Source of the DNA: Terfezia claveryi
Lineage: Eukaryota > Ascomycota > Pezizomycetes > Pezizales > Pezizaceae
Assembly (NCBI GenBank): GCA_015179025.1
Contig: WHUX01000035.1
Coordinates: forward strand, 310,001 to 374,000
Direction of reading: 5' to 3'
Length of the DNA stretch: 64,000 nucleotides
Below the pieces are notes generated by a model. That model was not told the origin of the DNA. It worked only from the letters and a program-made list of their open reading frames with translations, and did not search any database. A program made the position numbers and the translations under genes. Positions 1 through 12,323 of the stretch are shown here, one piece after another. The stretch's first letter is position 1, and each line of letters begins with the position of its first letter.

Positions 1-908
1 AATTTCACTGCAACCTTACGTGTTCATGCATTTCTTTGCTTAATACATACAGTACGTATGTACTGTCTTTGTTTTGCATTTGCATTGGCATTGGCATGTC
101 TATGCGTCTGGGGAGTCTGGTTTCTAAGGCTATGAGCGGCCCTGTTCCCTCATCACAAAGACTCGGTACACCCACGGGACAATAGAACTTCCCTCAAGTT
201 TTAAAAAGCATACACATAGTGATAATACATAATAGCTACCGGTACTAAAGCTTTTGTTATATAATTTTCTTTTTATTTACTTATATCTAGTATGCTTGTA
301 TTAAGTGTACTCTGTTACCACTGCTACTTATTATCTACATAGCCTTCTGAATACTCCTATTAAACAAGAAACAGAGTTGCAATATAACTTGGAAGAGGGA
401 TTGGAGGACTCTATGCAACACTTGGAAGTGAGAAGCATAGTCATATCTCATTGAGTACATTAGCACTAATATATTTTCATCATCCATGCACCTTCATTAA
501 ATTGCTACATTTGGTAATCACATTCCCAGAAAGGCCAACCCATGCTCTGGCGACCGGAGGAATTTCATTTGTATGTTCCCTAGGCAGGCCTATATACGTG
601 CATAGGCCGGCCCCCCCAAGAATCGTAAACACGACCATCACCACGAGCCCCACCACCAAAGGCAGTACCTCTCCACCCACTCCCAAACAAAATCCCCCCC
701 CCCCAAAAGAAACCTGCGGCGGCGGCACCACCCCCAAACCCTCCAAATAAGAATCCTACATCAACGCTAGCACGAGCAGTAGACTTGTATGCTGCCCCAA
801 CTACTGTACATACATGCCCAGTCTGATGCGCCGCTGGATTGAAGAAGACAAAAAGAGCGCTAATCATCTACATGGCGGAAGAAATCGACATCCAGCACGG
901 GCTCCGCA
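1..908. other. Intergenic, nothing recognised
   Basis: No open frame here has codon use or motifs I can tie to a protein. There is a C-rich stretch near 609-745 (CCCCACC-type low complexity) that makes long but meaningless frames on both strands. No tRNA-like T-loop or transposon end was seen. Confidence 0.5.
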
Positions 909-918
909 TTGGATAAAA

Positions 919-1665
919 GATTAACTTGCCTTGTCCTGAATCCCAAGTACCATATGGCGAGCTGTCTGGAAGTTGTCCCACGTCGTTGGTATTTTTCGAT
1001 ATGGGGGTTCCCCATAGAAGGAGCATGGAACTGCGGGTCCTCTGACTCTCAACCAGCATCATTCGAAAGAGCTCGAAGTGGGCTTCAAGAGTCATTCCCA
1101 GCGACCTTCCCCCTCAAGTTTTCCCCGGCTGCCAAGCTCACGATCGGAGGGATATTCTGCGATTCTTCCCGACGCACCGTATTCAGAGCTCTGACACCGC
1201 ACCCACATCTCCGGGTATCTTCCTTTTAAATACGTCAGAACCCACATACCACCACAAAGAACAAATCATGCCGGAGATAACTCCCACACCACTCTGCTGA
1301 TTGGTTGACATTGCGAAGCCGCAAAACAACATCCTTCCCAACCAACCAAACCCATACCTTTTTTTTAAACACTCATTACTGCCGAACACACACACATGCC
1401 GGGCAAGGGAAAGAGAAAGCACAATCCTGGGAAGAACGATCGACTAAGTCCACCACTCAAGACGGCTACCAGTCAGCGGACACCCGCAGCCACTATCCCT
1501 AGACCTCATAGCAGTCTGTACGCTTTACGCTCCAGGGTTCTGAGTCTCGTTGAGCGAGGACCCATTGCATTTGGCAGCAGCATCGTACTATGAGCCTGGT
1601 GCGTCCCTTGCTTGGGATGTTTTTTTAACTCATTACCCCTATTCGATCCCAGTAAGCTGGAATGT
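919..1665. repeat. Fragments of a foldback repeat family
   Basis: Bases from about 919 (AGATTAACTTGCCTTGTCC) match the outer arm of the foldback repeats at 1930-2170 and 4330-4645. The stretches near 1360-1382 and 1619-1653 (T-run, then ACTCATTAC, the latter continuing to a variant of the GGGACCGCATAGG core) match the inner arm. The rest of the interval has no coding signal. I infer decayed or partial copies of the same non-autonomous repeat. Confidence 0.45.
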
Positions 1666-1929
1666 GTAATCCGGGACTATCACGAGTCCCTCGCGTTTCA
1701 GCGTACATCGAGGGGCGAGAAGGCCCGGAGGTAGTGAACGTCTTAAACCAAATCGACCCGTGTAAAACATGGGGCAGGCCAGCTTTTGACGTGGATCCAA
1801 TTCTGAGATCTCAGATGAGGAGTGGTCATTACACGTTTGGTTAGTATCTATATATAACGTGGATGCCCACAACTCGAGTGTAGGAGATCTTGAGTTTTGT
1901 GGGTCGGTCTACGTCATCCCGAAGTGTCT

Positions 1930-2170
1930 ATCGACCGGATCCAGTCCTGAATCCGCCTGGATTTCCGGGTGGCTCATCATGGTCCCCTAATTGGGACCGC
2001 ATATGAGTACTGAGTATTTGAAAAAAAAAAAGAGGGTGGAGGTGGTTTGGCGCTGTAGCCCTCTTTTTTTTTATTTTTTTTAAATACTCATTACTCCTAT
2101 GCGGTCCCAGTGAGGGGACCATGATGAGCCACCTGGAAACCCGGGTAGATTCAAGATAAGGCAAGTTAAG
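1930..2170. repeat. Foldback (MITE-like) inverted repeat, copy 1
   Basis: Two arms of about 72 bases face each other across a spacer of roughly 60 bases. Left arm about 1948-2019 and right arm about 2090-2162 both contain GGTGGCTCATCATGGTCCCC, then GGGACCGCATA and an inner end GAGTATTT next to A/T runs. Arm identity is high but imperfect, with scattered differences. No open frame lies inside. The structure fits a non-autonomous foldback or MITE-type element; its autonomous parent is not in the window. Confidence 0.65.
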
Positions 2171-3315
2171 AAGTAGCCCTCTGGTGGGGCACTGGGGGAA
2201 ATTGGTCCTGCCTGCAGCAGGACCCTGGAAGGTTCCCATTTGACGTGCACTGCTGATGTTGGGGATAGAGAGTACGCCTGAGCACGAGCCGAGCCAAGGT
2301 CACACAAGCTCGAGCCCGGAGGTCGTTGCAACCGCGAAATACCGAAGGTACCCGGGGAGTGGAAATCTTCAAAATGCGTTGCATTCCCACCCTTTCCTCT
2401 GTTGTTTTTTCATCTCAATAACACAACCTCCACCGGCAGTCCAGGAGTTCATTACCTCCCTTCAGAATTTACAACTACAGTCGCTCAATTTCCGACATAA
2501 CCAACCACGCCTACCAACACAAGAGGAGGAAACTACACAAATTGATGAAATCACCGCTGTATCTCGCTATGGTTGGAACCTACAATTCACTCGGTGGCTA
2601 CAATATTGCAGTCCTACGTATTGTGCAATTTCGCTGTGGACTTTAGGTGGGCGATGAGGGTTGAAATTGATTCTGTCCTATTTCCATGTCTGTTTTATCC
2701 GTATCTTTCATATTTCTGCGTCTTTCATATTTTCCATGACCTAGACATATATGTAGCGTACGCAGTTATCTATTTCCTCTTCGCGAGCCGGCTCGAGCCT
2801 CCTTTCGTAAAGCTCGAGCCGGCTCGAGCCTTCTTTGTAAAACCACGAGCCGGCTCGTGCCCAGGCCTAGGGAGGTTGGGTGGAGAGGTCGGCATGGACA
2901 GGGGGCAGGTCGGAATTTGACCGTGATGGAGTCCAGCAGTGCCTTGCTGGTGTGAAGATATTGGAATTGATGTCCCGGATCTGGTGGTCTATGGCTTATA
3001 GCTGTATATTGACGTCCAACTGCATTCTGGCTGTTATGAATTCCCATGAGTCCTAGGACTCTTTGTTGCTTGATAAAATAGCCTGAACGCCTTGGTTGTG
3101 GATGTCGTGGAGGGTTGCAAGGTCGTTCCGGACGAATTCCCACGAGTCTCGGGACTCTTCTATGCTTTCCAGGATGGCCTGTAAGACTTGTTTATAGATT
3201 ATGTGAATTGTGGACAGGTCGTTCTGGAAGTCGTAGAGGGACGATCCAGCGGAACCGAAATTGGCCATATCGGCCGCTGTTGGGATGGGGGATTGGTGAT
3301 GGTGTTCTGACCCAT
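2171..3315. other. Intergenic with three GAGCCGGCTCG palindromes
   Basis: No gene was recognised. Between about 2784 and 2862 the palindromic core GAGCCGGCTCG occurs three times at about 32-base spacing, separated by CT-rich spacers containing TTTGTAAA or TTCGTAAA. A related broken copy sits near 2281-2320. The purpose is unknown; it could be a decayed terminal or subterminal repeat of a transposon. Confidence 0.45.
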
Positions 3316-3986
<671 letters not shown>

Positions 3987-4325
3987 CGGGCAAGAACACC
4001 CGGAACATGTGCAGAATACACATATAAGTAGATTGTTTTGCGGGTCCTCCAGTTATCCTTTATGCATGTCCCATCACTCGTGGATGCCTCGTCTAGTCAC
4101 AATTTTTTCGTTCCCTTCATATCAGTTCTCCATTTCACAGTCTCTGTCATTATCACGAGTTCCCTTATCAGTCAGGTCACAGTTGCCCATGAGTTTCAAC
4201 CTTCACGAGTTCCCTTGGGTTTTTTAGTTCAGTATTTCATCTTGCTTTCCGGGTCATCCGTTAGTGACAGAATGGGGCCTCGTTCGGATTTGTTCCAATT
4301 TGTTCTGTGTATGTATCTCGCGCGG

Positions 4326-4648
4326 GTCTGGCAGATTAACTTGCCTTATCCTTCAATCCACCCAGGTTTCTGGGTGGCTCCTCATGGCCCCCCTAACGGG
4401 GCCGCATAGGTAGTAACTAGTTTTTTTTAAAAAAAAAAAAAAAAAAAAGGAAGTTCGTTCGGCAATTTCAGGGGTGAGTTCCACGGTCTAGGCCTGAACG
4501 ATTCAAGCTGCTTCGCTTATGGCCAGCAGGATCGAAAGGCCCACTGAAATTGGAGTCACTTAGGAGCTTCAAACCCAGTACAGAAGTACTCATGTGCACC
4601 TCCCATCGGGGGGAGTATCATGAGCCACCTGGCAACCTGGGGTGGATT
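4326..4648. repeat. Foldback (MITE-like) inverted repeat, copy 2
   Basis: The left arm (about 4332-4420) repeats the family sequence: AGATTAACTTGCC, CCACCCAGG, GGTGGCTC, CATGGCCCC, CCGCATAGG. The right arm (about 4570-4648) carries GAGCCACCTGG and GGTGGATTGG in reverse complement. A T8-A20 tract at 4421-4448 sits just inside the left arm. Copies 1 and 2 share sequence and architecture but not the loop. Confidence 0.6.
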
Positions 4649-5119
4649 GGAAGGCGGGAAATCAAGCTACCTATGTACAAGCGCCACCCTTGATTTATCC
4701 TCTGCTGCAACTCCCCTCAACGTCGGATTTTATAATACCATTAAACTCCATTTCAAGAACTTTACTCGAAATACGCCTCTCTACATTCATTGCCAATACG
4801 ACCGCCACAGGAACTGGCCGAAAATCCTCCGCAGACGTCGTCATAGGCACCACAGCTACGTCAGTCGAGGTTCAATATTAGCAAGCGTACGTACGAAAAT
4901 TAGTATTGACCTTGAAATATTTCAATTCGAATTCATAAATCTTCCGTCTTCATAAAAATACAAACAGGAGCTACTTGTCTATCGCCACCATAACAACCGA
5001 ATCTGGTACCTTCTAGGTAAAAATATAGCAAGTATTAGGACAATCGCCATCCACAAATTCAACCCCCACTGTTTACGCCATCAACGTTGACCCTTACCAC
5101 CATTCATTCCTCCGACCAA
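4649..5119. other. 3' flank of the remodeler gene, nothing else seen
   Basis: This AT-rich stretch downstream of the minus-strand remodeler gene probably holds its 3' untranslated region and terminator. No repeat or open frame with recognisable similarity was found. Confidence 0.4.
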
Positions 5120-8100
5120 TCAATCAATGACCATTACATCGGGACCCCTCGTCCTCATAGCCGCAGCCACAGCCATCTCCCTCTCTTTCGCCAACGCCGC
5201 CGCCGCCTCTTGCTGTTCCTCCTCCTTCTTCACTTGCCTTTTCCTCCTCCTCAACTCACCTAGCCTTCCCCTCAAATACTTCACTGCCTCAGAAACCAAC
5301 ACCGGATCCTCCGCACTCTCTCTCAAAGTAGTCATCATAGCCACAACCTGTGTCTCGGAGTTGATATGTGGACAGATAGGGCCCTTTCCATAATGCGCAA
5401 TGTTACATAGAGGGCAATGTTCTACCCCGGCGGCTTTATAAGGGCATTGACCTGGGCCATGAGGGCTCTTACAGGCGAGGCAACCTTTGGCTGGGGCGGA
5501 GGCATTGGCGGGCGGGGGGGGGGGTTGTGTTAGTAGATGCGCCACCTGGTGTGCACGCGGTGGGAGAGGTTGAATAGGGAGATTCTGCTGCTGTTGATGC
5601 TGGTGAGCTGTGGGCTGTTGTGATAACTGCATCACCGACCTCAACGGTGGAGGCGGATCAGGGACAAAATGCGGTGATACTCGCCATTGAGGCTTCGCGT
5701 CCGACGGCGGGATAAAGTTCGGGTCTGCGTCATACTCTTGCTGTAGTGGCTGTACGGACGGCCTCCTTGTGAATGGGTCCCTAACTTTCGTCTTCCATTT
5801 GCCAGCCAAATCCAGCGCCTCCTTCACAATCTCGTTGTCCGCTTCGTCATCCGAATCCGAATTGTCCGACTGTTTCTCCGGAGGTGCCTGGAAGTCCGTG
5901 TCACTCCCAGAATCCTCTATATCTACATCACCAGCATAAGTCTGTATCGGTGCCCGATTCCTCCTGCCTCTACCAAGCTGCTCTCTCCTAGCCTTCTCCT
6001 CCCGCTCACGCTGAGCTTCCGCTTCTCTTTCTTGGAGAATTTTGTCCCATGTACTTTCACTGATCTCGTATTCGCCAGTCCCGAACCCGTCTTCCACAAG
6101 AGAACCCTTCTCATTTTCCCAAACCCTCGCAAAACTAAAGGTCGATTCCGCCGACTCTTCTTTATCCGAAGAGGTGGTTTGCTCGATTTGACTCCTATCA
6201 AGCAAGGCCTCGATACTCGCAATGTCATAATTGACGACCTTCTGTTCTACCTCGTCGCTAAACAATGCTGCTGCCCCAAACTTCAATATACTTTCTACGT
6301 CTACCCCCTCATCCTCGTCCGCCCCCATACGGTCGATAATCAGATGATCTAGTGACAGCTTCTTTTTGCCGAGCTGCATAATTCTTTCCTCCGCAGTATC
6401 TCTCGTCATCAGATGGAACACCAGTACCTTCTTCTTTTGTCCAATACGATGAGCACGGGATAGTGCTTGTAGATCCTGATGGGGGTTGAAGTCTGGATCC
6501 AAAATGATTACCGTATCTGCAGTCGCTAAGTTAATACCCACACCACCCGCTCTAGTTGACAGTAAAAATGCGAAGAGTTCTGAATTTGGGGCATTATAAG
6601 CGTCGATTCTCTTTTGCCGTTCCATTGAAGAGACACTCCCATCAAGCCGAGTATGCTTCATGCCTAGACCATCAAGGAAGTCCTCGACTACGTCCAACAT
6701 GCCCAAGAATTGGCTGAAGATAAGGACCCTGTGGCCCCTCTCCTTCAATTCTGGTAACATCAAATTCAGAAGCTCCAACTTCGCACTTGCCTCAACCAAA
6801 TTTTTATGAGAAATCTCATCATCGTCGACCTTTTCTTCAATCTCGTCACTGTAGATGAATGGATGACATAGACATTTTCGCAACTGCATGAGAATGTTGT
6901 TCAGTTTTGTCCGCTCGGTACTCTTGATGCTTCCCCCTCTTCCCAGAATAGCTTTGATAAGCCCAGCATCCTTTGCTAGAATAGACTTATATAGCTTCTT
7001 CGTAAGTTTCGTCATAGACACTGGGACAATAATCTCAGCCATGGGAGGCAACATAGTAAGGACTTGGGCCTTGGTTCGACGGAGGAAATATGGCCTGAAA
7101 TGAAAGTCAGGTCATTTTAAAGTGATCAAATCCAAGAACCTTAGTACTTACCTAATCAGGGCATGTAGTTCAGGGACATTCTCCTTAGTGAGTTCACCAT
7201 ACTCTTCTTCGAGCCGACTCGCTTTCATATCTTTTGGATCAATAAATTGCAGCAGGTTGAACAGCTCGCGAGGGTTGTTCTGTAATGGTGTTCCAGTCAA
7301 CAAGACCTTATGCTTGATCTTGAACCCGGATAGGGCCTTATAGAGCAAACTGTCATCATTCTTCAGCCTTTGCCCCTCATCCACAATAAGGCCCTCCCAA
7401 GGAATTTGTTTGAGAATATTTGCATCGTCGATGGGCGTCGTATATGAAGTGATGACGATATGACACTTGAGATCCTTGCCCCGAGGATGAAACATTTCGT
7501 ATTGCCTCTGCATTGTCGAAATATTTAGCATTACAATAAATGTTATGGACCTCTTAGAAGCTTACCGACAAGCCCCTCGCCTCTTTACCACCAAAGTAAG
7601 CTACCACTCTCAAGCTCGGATTCCATTGCTTGATCTCTCTTTTCCAATTTGGCACAGTAGAGTGCGGCACGACAATCAAGAACGGCCAGACCTTATGCTC
7701 CTGGTGTAGGAGTGAAAGGAATGATATAATCTGGATGGTTTTACCCAGGCCCATTTCATCGGCAAGAATTGAATTCTCGCCTTTCCACCACTTATAGTAA
7801 AGCCAGCTACGAAGCATTAGTATGCAGCTCGTGGAAACGTTTTAACAGTGGCAGAAATCCTCACTTCATTCCGTCCTTCTGATAGTCCATCAGCGTCCCG
7901 CCAACTATATACTTTGGTTGTGAATTTTGCTCTAGGAATTCGAAACTCTGTGATCTGACTCTCTCAATTCTCCCCTGCACGCCCTTAGGCGGATGGACAT
8001 AGAGTCCATAGATATAATCCTCGTATGCTTCTTCGAAACATTTCCATCGCTCTCCCGAGTCTCTCAGTGGGGGTTCTTCCCAGACAACTGTACACCATAT

Positions 8101-10166
8101 CAGATCACCTAGTCATGTCAAGTTAACCCCAAGAGACATACCATCCTCATAACCGAGCCCACGGTATTTGACCAGTGCCTTTGACACTTCCTTGACTCTT
8201 GCGAGATCCACGACTGCATCGTTTCCCAAGGGCACAATCGATGTGAATTTAACATCCAACACAATTTCCACATTCAGGAATTCAGGGTCAACCACGTCTT
8301 CGAATGTCAATTTAGGTGGCGGCTTAGCAGCACAGAATTTATTCCGCATCAAACCGTTCATCAATCCCCACACCCAAGGGCCAGGCATCCATTTTGCTCT
8401 AAAATATGATAACTCTTCAAATTTCACAAGATATTCTCGCTCGTCGTCATTGAAGTCATCGATATATAAGTCGGGGCCGAAAGCGGACTGGTCCGCCGGC
8501 CGCCATGCAACAAATGCCTGTATCTTGTTTGGGATTGAAACACAATCCAGGCACTTCCAGTCCCTGGAGTACTCTATAAACCTACGCTGCGGCAGGTTGC
8601 TGCTGCCCTTATCCGCTTCGGGTGCTCTGGGAGGAAGATGTTCAAAATGATATCCTCGCCTGCAAATCACACATCGAAAGAGGAGATTATCTGGATTGTT
8701 GATAAGATCTGGTGATATATCAACCTCAGGTGATGCCTTCTCTGAGGCAGCAGCCTTTCCCTTGTTCACGGGTTTGAACGGTATACAGGAGACACCCGTT
8801 CCATGACACTTCTGGCACCGGTCCAAGCAAGGTGCAGTACAATCCTTCATTCTGGGTCGTCCGATACACCGCCTGCATTGCATCACACATATATCCTCAT
8901 CAATTCTAGTAACTAAATGTTCCCTAGAAGTGCGGTTCCCCAAACAAACCCGATGATATGAGTATGAGCACCCTTGACAATAAATGAGAGGTCCAACCTC
9001 TAAACTATCTCCAGCCCGATGGCAAGTATCACATGTTTGATTATGGAATCGAACAAACTCATCGTGGTCGTCGTAAATGGGAAATCGTTCCTTTGCACTG
9101 ACAGACTTTGGTTTAGGTTTGGGCTTTCCCATAACGGTGATTGTAAAATCGTCGTCATCATCTAGGTTAGGCTCCCGATAAATATTTTTCTTACGCTCAG
9201 TCCGTCCTGACCTGCGAGCATGCCCCCCATTTTCCTCATCAGCCGATGAGTCTTGCATTCTGGTAGTTTTAGTCTTTCCCTTGCGAGTAGACCTCTGTGG
9301 ACGTTTTGGTAGCAAATCTGAGTAGACAATATCCGAAGAAGATATCGTTTCGACATCGGTTTCCTCATCGGGCTGCTTGACCTTATACGACAACATCCTA
9401 TATTTCTTGACGCCTGAAGACCTCAAAGCCCGTCCTCCCCTTGGAGCAGGTGTGACCTCCTTGGATTCAGCTGACGCAGGTGTGATGTGCTGGCCGCTCC
9501 TCGTCCCAGAAGAAACAACCCGTGTAGAGGAACTAACGGAGTGTGAACAAGCATTTGGCCTCCTTGAGCGCTTGGGTGTAGCTAGACTATCGCCTTCACT
9601 GGAAGTATCTTGCCGTCTCTGGGCGGTCTTCCGTTTGTTCTCCCGCTTTTCTGAACCATTCTGTCGAATATCTGTAATGACCAAATCATCCGAACTACTT
9701 TTATCACCCTCCGGGTTGAAAAATAAGCTGTCTTGTTCCTGTGCCGCCCTTCGAGGTGTTAATTCATCGCTATTGGCACGGGATGAATCATGTTCCTGTG
9801 GTGTAAATACTGAGAACGCCTCCGGACCATTTTCCATCGAAATAAGCGTATCAAATGGAACCTGTTTCCGATAAGCCCATATATAGGTATAACCCACTCT
9901 CTTCATGTCAAACTCACCTCCGCAACATGCCCATCGTCAAACCTGCAGGTGTAATAAAGTTCCTCGTTGCGTTGGTGCTCCTTGAGCACATATCTCACTC
10001 GAAATTCACTCGGGAATATTTCATATTCCTCCGTATTGACCACAATGGGTACTCGCACTGAGAAAGTCGGCCCACCGCCCCTAAAGAGGGCAAGAGGGTT
10101 ACTGTACTCACCATACCCTTCTTCGTCGAACCTCTCACCACGGCTGTTGATCAATTTCCCTGCCAT
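5120..10166 (-). CDS. mit1: Mit1-like SNF2/CHD-family chromatin remodeling ATPase
   Basis: Six exons (10166-9918, 9861-8142, 8087-7865, 7806-7566, 7507-7152, 7094-5120) join in frame to 1,587 residues. From the N-terminus there is a chromo-like/SH3-like region, a long charged linker, a PHD-type finger (about residues 360-415, from CDTCHRAGD) followed by more Cys pairs to about 510, then the SNF2 ATPase with Walker A LADEMGLGKT (Lys752), box II DEGQ (854-857), and a helicase C domain ending in SRAHRIGQ. The C-terminus holds a second Cys/His cluster (CLACKSPHGPGQCP, CPLCNIAHYGKGPICPH), as in fission yeast Mit1, the remodeler of the SHREC heterochromatin silencing complex. In that family the enzyme slides nucleosomes in silenced chromatin. 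The domain order fits Mit1/CHD3-type better than Chd1 or Isw. Orthology is inferred from memory of the family. Confidence 0.85.
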
Positions 10167-10490
10167 CTAGATAATTGCTCAAAAGCTGATTGTCAGCAGA
10201 AAATAAAGTTGAAGTTGGCACGGCAATGATGTTGTCTCTCGAACAAGTGTTTGTCGAAAGTAAGTTTGTATAATGATATATAACTAAGGTATCACGGTAT
10301 CACACGCGAGATATCAATATGCCTGCACGCGCTAGTGGGACGCGGTGTTGATTAGATAATCTAGGCAGAGCAGCTCAACTACCACATATGTACTAGTACT
10401 AGTACTTTACAGAAGAGGCAGCTATGTTACACCAAAATTTCAATTTTTGTGTTTTGCAGCTGTGAAGCCCCACGCCCCACCATCACAGTC
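10167..10490. promoter_or_regulatory. Divergent promoter between mit1 and MRM1
   Basis: 324 bases separate the two start codons, so both promoters must lie here or overlap the 5' leaders. A short ACTAGTACTAGTACTT direct repeat is at about 10392-10408. No consensus TATA box or known operator stands out. Confidence 0.4.
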
Positions 10491-12323
10491 ATGTGCCTCA
10501 CCGCCTGCAAAAATCTTGCACGAATATCCTCCTTTCATCGGCCCCTCCAATGCAAACCCCAGCCAAGAAGATACCTCCGAACCCTCCGAAGACGAGAGAA
10601 TGCTATCCTCCGCGGGCTCAATGCTGAATCAAGCCGAACAGCCGCTTACAATACACGAGACTCGAATCAGCATCAATTCCCTCCACTACGCTCCAAGCCT
10701 GCCTTCGCACCTGCTTATTCTATTAACGACACTCCTCGTCCATACAAAGAAGTTGAACTCCCTCCAATCAGAGAAGAGGCATATCCCGATGCCAATATCT
10801 CAACCACATCCCCGTACACCCCTCCAAGTGCCGAGGAGCGAAGGCTCGCCTGGGTACGAGATGACTCTGCAGCACCTCCGCCCATATCATCCCCAAGTCC
10901 ACGCCGTAGCGGTGACCGTCCCGCACCTCGGCTCGATCGCCGTAATGACCGAGACGATGTTCTCGCGCCTCCGAGGATGACAATCCGGAGACATGTGCCT
11001 CATGTAGCGAATAACTCAGAGTTTATTTTTGGTACATCCGTGGTAGAGGCAGCCATCAAGTCTCATCGGAGGAAGTTGTATAGACTATACATCTATGCCG
11101 GGTCAAATAGAACGTCAGACGCGAAAATTCGGGATGAGCGTATGAAAAATCTGGCGAGGAAATACCACCCTGAGATTGAGATCATAGACGAGCTTGATAT
11201 AGGGCAGCTGGATTCCATGTCGGATAGCAGGCCACATAAGTGAGCTACCCCGTGCATACGTCTGGTTTCGTGTGGAGAGTGGAGAGGCTAACTATATGAA
11301 AAGTGTTGGTATATTCCAAGAGCATAAGATCTCATCTGGCGTCCGGAAGCTAATCTTGCTCATAGGGCTATGTCCTTGACGCCGAGAGACTTCATAAAGT
11401 CCCCCTCCTGGCCTTGGGCAAAGTTTCTGAAGACTGCACCGAATTCGGGGTCCAGATAGCACAACACACCACAAACCCTGACATTCGACTTCGAGACCAA
11501 CCAAGAACTATCAAATGTCGAGGCCAGAAGCGATATCCCTTTGTACTGATGGTAGATGAAATTGTAAGGGGCCCCAACTCAGCGTCTAAGCAAGGCATAT
11601 CCATTTTTGACCATCAATTCTCTGTCTCAGCTTGACCCTGGAAATCTAGGCGCCATGATACGTTCCTCCTACTACCTTGGTGCAGAAGCCGTCGTCATTT
11701 CCGGCCGAAACAGTGCACCCCTCTCCGCCGCTTGTCATAAAGCCTCTGCTGGTGCCTCCGAATACATTCCCATCTACGAATACACCAATAGCGTGACCTT
11801 TCTCAATGGAAGTAAGGATAATGGATGGAAATTCTATGCTGCAGTACCTCCCGTCGCCAAGGGTGTGCAAAAGGGTAAGGATAAAATGGCAAAGGTTCTG
11901 GATGAGTCTCAAGTGGGGAGAGCACTATTGGAAGGGCCATGTTGTTTGATACTCGGTCAGGAAGGAGAGGGATTGAGGCCATGGCTGGCAAAGCAAGCGA
12001 ATTACCAAGTAGGGATCGCGAAAGGGGGTGATACGAATCCAATGGTTGATTCACTGAACGTAAGTTGAATCTATCTTCCTGAAGGTGGGCTCCTTGAAAT
12101 GGAGTGATGAAACTGATACATTTACATATAGGTCTCTGTTGCTGCGGCAATCCTCTGCAACCGGTTCCTTAATTCGACATTACCCCCAAAACAGCAACCT
12201 CAGAACGAAAAAAAAACCAACAAAGAGGCTAAGCACGAGAGGGTGCCCGAAAGCAAAAATGAACTTGGAGTTGAGCCTGGGCATGAGATTAAATTCCAAC
12301 CAGATCCGAATAAATTGTTCTAG
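10491..12323 (+). CDS. MRM1: Mitochondrial large-subunit rRNA ribose 2'-O-methyltransferase (SPOUT/TrmH family)
   Basis: Exons 10491-11239, 11366-11563, 11631-12059 and 12132-12323, about 522 residues. The start is the first ATG (MCLTACKNLARI) and opens an Arg-rich, basic N-terminus typical of a mitochondrial presequence. The SpoU substrate-binding domain starts near FIFGTSVVEAAI. The SPOUT knot motifs are visible: DPGNLGAMIRS, LILGQEGEGL and SLNVSVAAAIL. Yeast Mrm1 methylates a conserved G in the peptidyl-transferase loop of 21S rRNA using S-adenosylmethionine. The first intron is odd: its donor is phase 2 but the only fitting acceptor, before the GYVLDAERL segment, is phase 0. One extra G in the GGG at 11365-11367 would restore the frame. 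The other two introns are clean (phase 0). Confidence 0.8.

Noticed and set aside
9377..9874. 165-codon plus-strand frame opposite the mit1 linker
   Set aside because: Antisense to a conserved gene with verified splice phases.
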